In this document: positions 34,486 through 43,820 of the stretch, piece after piece
How the letters are laid out: each line of letters opens with the position of its first letter
How positions within the stretch are numbered: the first letter of the stretch is position 1
Notes under the pieces: generated by a model
The model's database searches: none
What the model saw: only the letters and a program-made list of their open reading frames with translations
What the model was told of the DNA's origin: nothing
Position numbers and translations under genes: made by a program
DNA from: Entonaema liquescens
Taxonomy: Eukaryota > Ascomycota > Sordariomycetes > Xylariales > Xylariaceae
Assembly: GCA_902805475.1 (NCBI GenBank)
Contig: CADCSX010000006.1
Coordinates: 1,178,001-1,242,000 of the forward strand
Reading direction: 5' to 3'
DNA length: 64,000 bases

Positions 34486-36077
34486 ATGAGTCTTCAGCAC
34501 CAGGCCCAAGGAAGCATGCAGTATTCGGGTATGTTGGGACCATTCAACGAGTGTAATTCACTCCCTTCTGTCCCAAGGACAGTAATACCTGCAAAGCGAT
34601 CGGACGATGATGTTCAATTTATATCATGTAAGCCCGTTAAGAGGCGAAAGATGAGCGACCAAGCTCCAAAACCCACGGTTCAGCAACAAAATATAGCCGG
34701 AATGCCTGTCATGCCTATGCCACCCGCTTCCATCCAGTCTCCTGAATTGAAAGACTCTGAGAGACGAATCAGTACAGGAATGGTCGGTCTTCCTTCACAT
34801 TTTAATACCATGGAACTCGCATCTATGCTTAGAGGTGTATCTCTCCCTGTACTAGAAAGATTTGTTTTCGACCAACCGTCTCGTGGGCCAAGACCCTGAG
34901 CTCACCAGAGCTCTCACCGAAGCAGTTACCACAAACAATTACGTCGGCGGTGCCGAGTTTAAGCACCGGCGACAACAATCCTAGGGGTTCTGGATCTCAC
35001 GTGGCACCTATAGCGTGTATGGCAATAGACAGAAAGGCAAACCAACCGGAAACACGCTCTACGAGTCCGCCAAATTCTACCTCGATGACTGGCCAACTGC
35101 ACCTTCTTAACATGTCAACTGCTCATACCAGCTCCCCGTCTCCTATACCAGACAGGTTGCCCAGAGATGCAGATCTGAAGAGTTCAACAATGCCACCGCC
35201 TCCAGTCCATAAAGCTAAGCCCTTGACAACCTCCAAGTCTGCACAAGTTGGTTCACATTCATCAAATAATGCTACCCATATTACCCCTCGGTCAGATACG
35301 GCGAAACAGCCGTGCCAAATTTGCCTCAGAATTCGACAACAGGTAGATCTCGCGAAATCCCAAGGGCTTCCTTTACTACCTCACAATGTTCAGCATCACA
35401 TGCTTCCACATATGACCTATCATCAACCGTTGAGCCAACACCTACATCCTCAAATGATAGCTATGGGACCAAACAACATACATTCCTTTGGTCCCGGCTT
35501 CGCGCCAATATACATGCCTATCAATAACAATAATTTTGCTACCCTCCCAGTTGCTACGACTAACCCACCGCAGATGAAACAGCAGGTTAATGAGCAGAAT
35601 TACGGGCCAACCCATGAAAATACCAGCAGCCACCCTCAGCCGTCATCGACCCTAATAACTGAAAATTCACAATCTCCTGAGGGGTTGAAGCCGGTGAAAC
35701 CACCAGCATCTCTCATACAGCCAACATACCGCAAGCCTTCGCCAAATTTGATTGTAGATGTTGCGGAGACGTGCCAGGAGAAATTCCCTTTTGAGGATGT
35801 CGCAAAGAGACACGACGTACCAGTAGATAAAGTTTTCGACGTCTTCGCGGCTATTATTCAAGTCCCGCTTTTACGGTGTCCAACCGATAGGCGAAGGGCA
35901 GGGAAGCTTGCTACAGCACGTGTCAAAGAGTATATGAAAGTCAAGAAAACCATCCAGGAGGCCAGGAATCAGAATAATCCCAACTCTACAAATCAAGCAG
36001 TAGTAAAGCCTTTAGACGTTGCGAACCAGTTAGGCCGGGTGAATTTTCCGCAGGGGTTCAACCTGGGGGAATCTTGA
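34486..36077 (+). CDS. conserved fungal hypothetical protein, likely nuclear (one frameshift)
   Basis: Function is not recognised. With one base restored the frame runs from ATG 34486 (MSLQHQAQGS) to the stop at 36077, about 530 residues. The first frame ends at TGA 34897-34899; the next frame continues at once with a similar Ser/Pro-rich composition (SSPELSPKQLPQ). Visible features are a basic nuclear-localisation-like patch (KPVKRRKMS, about residue 50), a conserved-looking block (MELASMLRGVSLPVLERFVFDQ), a Cys pair in PCQICLRIRQQ, a long Gln/His/Met/Asn-rich low-complexity middle, and a structured C-terminal domain of about 90 residues (LIVDVAETCQEKFPFEDVAKRH, then CPTDRRRAGKLATARVKEYM). 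The basic helical C-terminus could bind DNA or protein, which is inference. An extra upstream exon at 34094 is possible. The break is probably a missing C in CCC (34894-34896). Confidence 0.72.
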
Positions 36078-36218
36078 GAGATTAGGAGAATACGATACAG
36101 TCACTTCTGAGGGTTAAATGAAAGCGGATTGTTCCAAGGAGCAAGACAATTGGTGTGTATTTTATCTATCCAACGATGTGCGCATAATACCTTATTAATC
36201 TAGAAAAATCGTCTCACT

Positions 36219-37247
36219 CTATTCGCATTTATCGGCTATTTTCAGCCATATGTCTTCTTCCTCTTCCTCTGCGTCTTCGACTGTTGGTGAGGCATATTTA
36301 GCATCCGAGCCAGGTGTATTAGGACGTACCATTTTATCACCACCCAAGGAGTTGTCTTTGTGGGACCCTTGACTGGAAGAGCCAGCGAGGTTCAGGTTCT
36401 TAATGTATCTCTTCGATCGCCGGAGACGGGGTTGCTCTGGCGAGGTTTGCGGCTTGTCTTCCTCTCCGTTGGAAACCACCACGTTATCGCCATGGGGCCC
36501 GGTGTATTCCTTGTTAGTCCGTAGGCGCGGCAGCTGTTTCAATTTGGGTCGTTGCTCTTCCTCGTTCTGGGGCTTTGGTTCCTCCTTGAAAGGGTCGGTA
36601 TACTCCTTTGTCGAGCGTAGTCGCGGTGGTCTAAATGCTCGTGCCTTCTCTTCTTCCCCCTCTTGCTGCTCTAATTCTTCTTCGAGGAAATTACGGTACC
36701 CCTTCTTTGTCGAGCGGAGTCGTGGCGGTCCCGAAACCTGCGGCTGCACTGGTTCCTCTTGTTTCTGCGGCGGAGCTCTCTTAATTCGTCGACTCCCCGA
36801 TGCAGAATACGGTGCCTCGTCTTCCCAGACACACTTGCCGTTAACCCACCTACTTGTTCCTCTAGGCATAAGAGCCTCATGCCCACCGCCGGGAAACTCT
36901 ACATTGGCGGAAGACGGGCACAGGTACCGCGTCTCACCCATTGCTCTGTTCGCCTCACGCCGCAATACATCTATACGGTTCAGCAGCCGCTGCACCTCCT
37001 GTACGTGCCCCTCACGCTTATAAGCGAACACCTGGTTCAGGAGCTCAGCGTGCCGGTCCCGATGCTCGCGGCGCACTTGGTTTGATTTGTAGATAGGGTC
37101 GCACTCGGCGCACGTGTCGTTGATATGAGTACGGGGCGTGGTAAGCTCAGGTGTCGGACACGCGCGAACTCTTCCCGCCTCGCAGAACTGCGCGTAATGT
37201 AACAGGATGTGTCCACAGGACATTACGGTTTGCGTACCAACACACAT
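36219..37247 (-). CDS. conserved fungal hypothetical protein, Cys/His N-terminus and PRLR repeats
   Basis: Single exon, 342 residues from the ATG at 37247 (MCVGTQTVMSCGH). The frame stays open upstream to 37403, but the conserved part starts here. The N-terminal 60 residues have well-spaced Cys and His (C-x7-C-x-H, then CEAGRVRAC and CAECDPIY), probably a zinc-binding fold. A helical, charged stretch follows (RREHRDRHAELLNQVF), then a Pro/Arg/Glu-rich tail carrying four imperfect repeats: PPRLRSTKKGY, PPRLRSTKEYT, LPRLRTNKEYT and QPRLRRSKRYI, spaced about 30-40 residues apart. The end is strongly acidic (VEDAEEEEEDIW). The N-terminal type is common in Pezizomycotina; the repeats look lineage-specific. 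Function is unknown; the repeats could be short linear binding motifs. The gene lies tail to tail with the 34.5-kb gene, 141 bases apart. Confidence 0.82.
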   Translation of the reverse strand: MCVGTQTVMSCGHILLHYAQFCEAGRVRACPTPELTTPRTHINDTCAECDPIYKSNQVRREHRDRHAELLNQVFAYKREGHVQEVQRLLNRIDVLRREANRAMGETRYLCPSSANVEFPGGGHEALMPRGTSRWVNGKCVWEDEAPYSASGSRRIKRAPPQKQEEPVQPQVSGPPRLRSTKKGYRNFLEEELEQQEGEEEKARAFRPPRLRSTKEYTDPFKEEPKPQNEEEQRPKLKQLPRLRTNKEYTGPHGDNVVVSNGEEDKPQTSPEQPRLRRSKRYIKNLNLAGSSSQGSHKDNSLGGDKMVRPNTPGSDAKYASPTVEDAEEEEEDIWLKIADKCE

Positions 37248-40168
37248 TGTGTAATTTTTTTTCCCCTTCGGATTCCAAAGAACGAGATACGATAGATTTA
37301 CCTTTTTGGATATTGAGGGCGAACGTCTACTTTGACACGCCCGTGTATGAGTGTGACTATTTCCTTGGTTGATCTGTGGAAGCCTCTGGAGACAGCTGTT
37401 CACGACATATTAAATAGAAGACGTCTTGGAGTACTAAGGTATTGTTTAGACTAAAGTCTCTATAAGAGATAAAGGGAAATGTTCTTTTTAGTTCTTGTTC
37501 TATGCTATTGTTTAACGCAACGCCTTTCTCCATGTCCACAAGTGCATTGTGAATTGCGACTTTTGAAGTAGCTTATACAAAGAGCCTACCCCTATTGTCT
37601 AGGAATCATACAAAAGACTATTGAATAGGGGTTTCATTGCAAATCTTAGACTATACGTGCTTATTTGTAGCCCACTTGTTGCTGCTTAATGGTTAAGTGA
37701 AAGGTTACTCCCAAAGACAATGGGATAGAAACCTTTTCCGACATTACCCTTTGCTTAGCACTAAGCCTCTCTTAAACTGAATCCCTTCTATCATTTTCAG
37801 CGGTCAAGCCCTAAATACATAGGAATATGACTAAAGAGCATAGTTAAGTGGTAGTGTGGTTTATCATCTGGCACTGTCAGTGCGTTTCGACCTCTGTGGC
37901 GTTTACTGCCTGGAGATATCCCCTATTCATAGCACTTGAATTAGCTGTTTCCGTTTGCATCTTCGTCAGCAGTTCTAGAGTATGTACGGAACTTTTATTA
38001 AATTAACCGCTATATGAAAGGGGAGTCGTAGAAGCATCAAAACTGCTTAGACGAGCAACCGCGTTAGTAGACGCTATCCACGCCGGGCGAGTCGGGTACG
38101 CATATCCCGTCTGCTAGACTAATTCGTCTCGGAGGCATATTGAGCCTCTCGAAAACGGGTTTAGCGGTAATATGGCATAAAGTTCCGTATAAAATTAGGT
38201 ATCGTCCAGACTTGTGGGAGTATAGCTGATAGATGGACTATGGAAATGCCGTATGGATCCATCAAGATCCGCAAAGTGTAGCAGCCAGCAAGATATCGGG
38301 AAGTAAATTTTTCTGTTCTAACTATCGGACGTCATATCATATATCATTGTACATCAGTTCAGGAATTTTGAAGCCGGTAAAACAGAGCCTATACAGCGTG
38401 GAAACCTAGCGGGACGGTCGTAGAGATTCATTACAAGGACACCGGGTTCAAATCATGGCCCATAAAGAAATAAACGTGATAGGGTCGCTCGCACTTTTAA
38501 GCGAACGGACTGTTAATTCATCAGTCAGCACCCCAACCATATTCATATTGGTCTCGATAAGCGAATGGGAACTACAGATCTAGGTATTACGGTAAGACGG
38601 CACGGAGAACCCGTTATGTATTCCGGCCCAAGGGAACGCCAAGGCGGCGGAATATCGAAATTTCTAGCTAGAAGCGTCCTTATAAGAATGTATTGTTGAC
38701 GTAGTAGGGGTCTAATAGATCTAGAAGTATGACGTGGCCGGGGATAAACGGGGCGAAGCGAGGGTAGCACCTTGCCGGCAAATTCAAGTCTCGTCGTTTT
38801 AAACTACAAAGTGCCAGAATCCCGACTTCGGCACCGGATCTTGCACTAACAGACTACGTCTAGACGGGATATCTGACTTGGCGTCCTATATAAGACTTAG
38901 ATATAAGTAGGTAGTCTTTACTAAATGACGTGTTCAAGAACTTAACCCGTGATCGGAGCCCACGATCATTACCTACCTCACACGCTCTAGACATAAATAT
39001 AATACACTCTAAACCACCTGCGATACCTCTTTCGGCACTGAAGCCGGCAGTCCGGGAAAGTACTCATCGATCCGGGGAACCGGTGATCTCTGCCCAGTAT
39101 ACACAGGAGTTGCTTCAACAAGGATCGTGACCCCCACCAAGGAAACAGAATATGACGCTCTTATAATGTGGATAGTAGTCGTTATCCGGTTTTGGAATTA
39201 TTCCATATTTGTTCCTTGGGTATTCTTGTCCCGGTTGCGAATCTGACAAGGGCCGATATGCCTGATACGCTTAGGCTGGTTCCGAAACTGGGTCTAATGT
39301 CCTAAATAAGACCGCCGCACTGTTTTTCATATGAAGATGCCTCTCCCCGGCGGCGAGTCCGGGTGTAAGCCAGATCATCTTCGTCTCATTGGCACGTCTT
39401 CGATCCCTAGACGAGTTTATATAGTGTATATCCACAGATTGGCGAACATGCCAAGGCTCGCCAGGATGGAGATCCCCTAGTAGCTAGCCTTGCATAATGA
39501 GTCTTGTACAGTGACTTCTGTGTCGATCAAGGAACATCCTGATAGACCCAGTTTGTGATGAGGGTAGGGCAGACTATTGCAACAGCGGGCCAGGGTATCG
39601 AGTGGCAAGATTGCCAGGATAAAAGACGGCTCGCGGATGCGAGTGATTGCATGATGTTACTTAGCTTCCTGCAAGATGAGTTGGAATATTAAACGTGAAT
39701 GGAAAACGGCAGACGGAAAAGGAAGAAATTTAGTAGAGTCAAGACAGTTTTCAGGATTGTTGGATGAAGTTGAGATATTGGAATCGAGTGACGAAATCTT
39801 GGGGCTTTGGAGCTTTGGAACTTTGGGGCTTAGCGGCTGTGGCGTCAGATAGATCCTGTGGCCCTATGGCCGGGGATGCCCGTCAGACGGTTAACGGGTC
39901 ATATCCGCCCGGGGCCCCGGACTTATTTCCAGTCTTACTAATTTGATGGATCTAAAGATGGGACCAAGATAGAACACCCCTGTAAAGCATTATCGGCCCA
40001 CTACTGTCTCAGCCTCAAAGTCAAATTTTAGCAGCCTCGCATGACATGACGTCTCCAATATCAACAAGCTTATCAACAAGCTTATAGATTAGATATAAGA
40101 AACTAATAAGCATCGAGGATTACCTATAACAGCCAATTGATGCCGTATTCCACATATCTCCCTCTAAA
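37248..40168. other. 2.9 kb gene-poor region
   Basis: No coding region is supported; the longest frames are about 60-75 codons with no recognisable domain. Numerous stops in all frames fit old decayed repeat DNA or spacer. A GGGTTCAAATC string near 38446 resembles a tRNA T-arm, but no acceptor or anticodon arm fits around it. A 12-base direct duplication lies 87-110 bases before the cyclin start. Confidence 0.5.
40059..40082. repeat. 12-bp tandem duplication upstream of cyclin gene
   Basis: Two exact copies of TATCAACAAGCT, ending 86 bases before the cyclin start codon. Confidence 0.85.
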
Positions 40169-41182
40169 ATGGCGCACATGACCAATCCCCTGGCGACTGT
40201 CGACCAGCTATATCAACGGACCTCTTTCAGCGCGTTACCCTCCGATCTCCAAGATGCCATCTTCTTCACGACGCAATGCCTAACCCAAGCCGCCGGCATC
40301 CTACTACGAATCCCCCAATCCGTCACGGCGCAAGCCAACGTCATACTCGCGCGCTACTGGCTCGTCGAATCGCCCCTATCCCACGAGTTCAGCGACACCT
40401 CCGCCGCCGCGCTCTTCCTCGTCGCCAAGCTCAGCGCGCACCCGTGTCCTCCCCGCGACATATGCAACGTATACGCGTACCTCCTGTCCCCCCACTCCGC
40501 TCTCTTCAGCCCCAGTAACAACAACAACACCGACACCGACAAAGACTCGTCATCATCATCGTCATCATCATACTACCTCTCCGAGAGCTCATACGCCTCT
40601 TCCCGCACCCGCATCCTCGCGCTCGAGGCCCGCATCCTGTACTCCCTCTCCTTCAACACGCACGTCGCGCTCCCGCACCCGCTAGCCATCACGTACCTCC
40701 AGGCGCTCGACTTCCTCGGCCTGCCGCGCGCGGATATCGCCGGCCGCGCCGTCGCGTATCTCAACACGGCGCTCCTGTCCCCGCAGCTGCTGTACCTGAC
40801 GCACCAGCCGCACGCGCTGGCCGTCGCGGCGGTATACGCCGCGGCGCGGGACGCGGGCGCCAAGATGCCGGCGTGCGCGTGGTGGGAGGTGTTCGACGTG
40901 GACCGCGAGGAGCTGGGGTTTCTGGTCGTGGGGATGCGCAGTCTCGAGGGTTGGGTGCGGGCGCAGCGGGAGGAGGGTGATGGTGGTGGTGGTGGTGGTA
41001 ATGGTGTGTTGGGAAAGGGGATGATGATTACGCGGGCTTATGTGGAAGGGGAGATGAGGAAGAGGGGGTTGAGGATTGGGAATGGGAGTGGAGGCGGGAG
41101 TGCTGGGGATGATGAGATGGAAGATGAGGAGACGGCGCTCATGCGGCAGATGGATGAGAAAGCGGCGCAGTTAGAAGATTAA
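40169..41182 (+). CDS. cyclin, transcription-type (L/K/T-like)
   Basis: Predicted regulatory subunit of a transcriptional or splicing-related cyclin-dependent kinase. Intronless, 337 residues. The first cyclin fold is recognisable: MTNPLATVDQLYQRTSF, then FFTTQCLTQAAGILLRIPQSVTAQANVILARYW, followed by SAAALFLVAKLSAHPCPPRDICNVY, the helix that usually carries the Lys contacting the kinase. A Ser/Asn/Asp insert (from TCA and AAC repeats, 40511-40572) splits the domain. The second fold follows (ALEARILYSLSFNTHVALPHPLAITYLQ). The tail is Gly-rich and acidic, from GGT and GAT repeats. An alternative is the CTD kinase Ctk2 group; I cannot separate these by eye. GC content, especially at third positions, is much higher than in flanking genes (compare the MTG2-like gene). 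Confidence 0.85.
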   Translation: MAHMTNPLATVDQLYQRTSFSALPSDLQDAIFFTTQCLTQAAGILLRIPQSVTAQANVILARYWLVESPLSHEFSDTSAAALFLVAKLSAHPCPPRDICNVYAYLLSPHSALFSPSNNNNTDTDKDSSSSSSSSYYLSESSYASSRTRILALEARILYSLSFNTHVALPHPLAITYLQALDFLGLPRADIAGRAVAYLNTALLSPQLLYLTHQPHALAVAAVYAAARDAGAKMPACAWWEVFDVDREELGFLVVGMRSLEGWVRAQREEGDGGGGGGNGVLGKGMMITRAYVEGEMRKRGLRIGNGSGGGSAGDDEMEDEETALMRQMDEKAAQLED

Positions 41183-41943
41183 GGGTTAGAGTAATGGCCG
41201 CGTGGATTCAATAGAGTCCAAGAGAATATCAGCGATTACCAGCTTCATGTCTTCTATAGCCGGGTTTCATGGAACAGCTACGTTTATAAAAAGTCTTGAA
41301 AGCTGGAAGTACAGATTCGGGTCACCCATGCAAGCTCTAGGCATAGGGGAAGCCAAAATGTATTAGAAGATATGCCTAACTAGGAATATGTCCTTTGCAA
41401 GGCCTATGCAACTGATTGCGACTCATACAGATATTTCAGAACCATCTTCCTTCCTAACATGTGGACGAATTGGTTAAACTAGAGTTTCTAGTTGATAACT
41501 TCCATAGTATTGCCCTAATTGGTGAATAAACCACTTCCACAGAAGGATGCAAAATGAAACTGTATGGGTCTCGAAAACGCAACTATTAAATCCTTATTCG
41601 GACATTTGTCAACCCCCTTTATTACAGTTGAAGAGGAGACAAACGTTTAAAGAAGCACATGTTCTTTTCATTGAGTACCTTGACTCCTCGCGCAATTCTG
41701 GGAATAGTCCCCTAAACACACCAATGATCCATAAAATGGTGACCTGGAACCCTGAATTAGGGGCTGAGAAATAGTAGAAACCGAAAAATAGAGTCTGATA
41801 TTCTATCAGGCACAGAATGGGATATCGAAGTGAATCCTAGCAGATGTATTTGGTAGACTGGCTCGAGGAATATGCTAACCAGATGGTGGCACGGTCTTTG
41901 TTACGGCGCCCAGTCGATCGTCGGAACGGATGGGGTAAGTCTC
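41183..41943. other. convergent intergenic region
   Basis: About 760 bases between the cyclin stop codon and the stop codon of the minus-strand gene ending at 41944. A 75-codon frame (41547-41774) has no recognisable feature. Nothing else was seen. Confidence 0.5.
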
Positions 41944-42618
41944 TTATGAATCATTGCTATGGTCAAACGGATCGGAGGAGTCCAATAGCACCTTGACCTG
42001 CTGCATAAGCTGGACGGTAAATTCCTGCCGATGTATCTCGAATTCAATGAGCGCTACGTCAAGTAGTTCCTCCTCCAGTCCCTTTCTATTTTGGTGAGAG
42101 GCGGAAATCTGGTCAAGTTTGCGAGATAGATTTCGCTTTACTTCTAGTTCCTTACAGCCCAGGCCCACAGGCAACCACTGGACGGTCTGCTTGGTCTTTT
42201 CAAGAAGGGTAGCGCACTTCTCATTCTTAAGCACGCGGCAGACAATGATACACTGATCAAGAATTTCCGCGACGTTGGTGATTTGCAGCACGGTGCGCTT
42301 CGAGTAGAGTCCTCGGCATTTACGGTATAGGTTTGCCAGTGTTGTGCCGGTTCCTTTGATATCCATGGCTTCGGGTGGTACCATGTATAGGTTGTGTTCA
42401 TAGTTCTCCTCGACGCAGTCCATGGATCGGATCCAGTCGAAGATCAAGGCGAAGTCCATATGGGGACACCATTTGTGTAGCCATTTCACCGTTACTTCGT
42501 CGGTGACTTGTAATGAAGACTTGACAACTAAGTCGAGTGTATCGTGACTGATGCCTTTGAATTTCTTCTCGGGATAGTCCAATAGGACATCGCTTATGTC
42601 TCTTGAGGTGTAAGCCAT
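41944..42618 (-). CDS. hypothetical protein, mostly helical
   Basis: I do not recognise this protein. From the ATG at 42618 (MAYTSRDISDVLL) it has 224 residues. It is rich in charged and hydrophobic residues in helical patterns (SLQVTDEVTVKWLHKWCPHMDF, VLQITNVAEILDQCIIVCRVLKNEK) and ends ALIEFEIHRQEFTVQLMQQVKVLL; no signal peptide or membrane segment is seen. The frame is open to 42642, where a good acceptor (CTGCAG, preceded by the branch-like GACTAAC) suggests an upstream exon. One candidate is 43023-42782, a frame starting MGSNKTIRRRESRRRK with a GTGAGT donor that joins in phase. That exon is speculative, so I give the shorter model. It could also be a recently evolved or non-functional gene. 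Confidence 0.6.
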   Translation of the reverse strand: MAYTSRDISDVLLDYPEKKFKGISHDTLDLVVKSSLQVTDEVTVKWLHKWCPHMDFALIFDWIRSMDCVEENYEHNLYMVPPEAMDIKGTGTTLANLYRKCRGLYSKRTVLQITNVAEILDQCIIVCRVLKNEKCATLLEKTKQTVQWLPVGLGCKELEVKRNLSRKLDQISASHQNRKGLEEELLDVALIEFEIHRQEFTVQLMQQVKVLLDSSDPFDHSNDS

Positions 42619-42642
42619 GGGAGCGGGTTCTGTCACCAACTG

Positions 42643-43820
42643 CAGATTTTAAGAGTTAGTCAGTTGCGAATATCTCACGAGTAATCAAAACATCGAAGTG
42701 TTATATCTAACACAAGATTACAAGAAGAATGCGCAAGCTATTGCTATACTTGTTGTATTATTATGGGTCAGTTTACTCACAGTAAGCTTTGAGAACCGAG
42801 AATCGCAAGAAGTAGGGTGGCCGAAAAGTTGTTTCTTGCTAGTCTGGGCAAACCAAGCTGCTGGCCTGAAGCTGCAAAGGCCCAGTTGCTGGGTAAGAGA
42901 AAACCGACCCACGCAGTTGTCAAAACGCAGCATGTCAGGTGCAGTAGCGTAACGTTTCCACTGATTTTGTTGAAATTTCCTCCTTCTACTCTCGCGTCGC
43001 CTGATGGTTTTATTACTACCCATGTTGAAATGGCTGATAATGAAGGAAATAGGAGACCGCTAGAAAGAAACTAAGGAAGGGAATAAAGGCACAAGGGAAG
43101 TTCTATAGGAGTATAACGATTATAAATTTTAGGAGAAAAAGGAAGTTGTGCCTAGGCAACCCTCAGAGTCACATTCTGCGATGGGCCTGGCGATGAGCTA
43201 ACGGCGATGTAAAACGTGAGATCATTGAATACTACCTAATGTGAATGAACTACGTTTACTATAACGGTACCGCCTTCCTTGATGCTTCCCGATGGGAATT
43301 ACATTCCGGGAAGGCGTATCTAAGAAACTTAGTTCTTATCTATATGCTATATCTCCATACACATCTAAGGAAAGAGTGTCTGCTTATACCTTCTTAGTAC
43401 ACTTACTTTAGGTGAACTAATTCCGTTTATGAGTGTAAAATAATTATTGGAAAGTATAAAGGTGTTAGACAGGTAAAGTATCTAATATAGTTAAATCACT
43501 TACCCCAGGCTTGACTCTAGGCAAAATTGTAAAAAGGGGTTAAAGTGGGGACCAAGCACCAACAACGAGAACCCAAGATCAAAGCATCATGAAAGGCAAT
43601 ATCATCAACCACCAGCACCATTACTACGGTCTAAGGAGGCGATATCTTGGCGTCTGCAAATAGTTCCATTTCCAAAGACTTATAAGGTATCAATCTCAAG
43701 CGAGCAAAAAAGCCTCCCATATCCAATCCAAACCCAACCCGATCCGTGCGCCATGCTCGTGCTCCTATATAGCATTGAAGTTGCCTTGTGCCCTATATAA
43801 GTCCCATAGTCTAGAAACCC
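42643..43820. other. intergenic region with possible upstream exon
   Basis: Between the unknown gene and the phosphate transporter, both minus strand. The left part may contain an upstream exon of the unknown gene (43023-42782). The remainder shows no gene; it includes the transporter 3' UTR. Confidence 0.4.

Noticed and set aside
38440..38462. tRNA T-arm-like string GGGTTCAAATC
   Set aside because: No matching acceptor stem, D-arm or anticodon stem could be placed around it; the T-stem itself pairs poorly.
38543..39130. Short Arg/Pro-rich frames suggesting a decayed retroelement
   Set aside because: No gag, protease, reverse transcriptase or integrase motif and no terminal repeats could be found.
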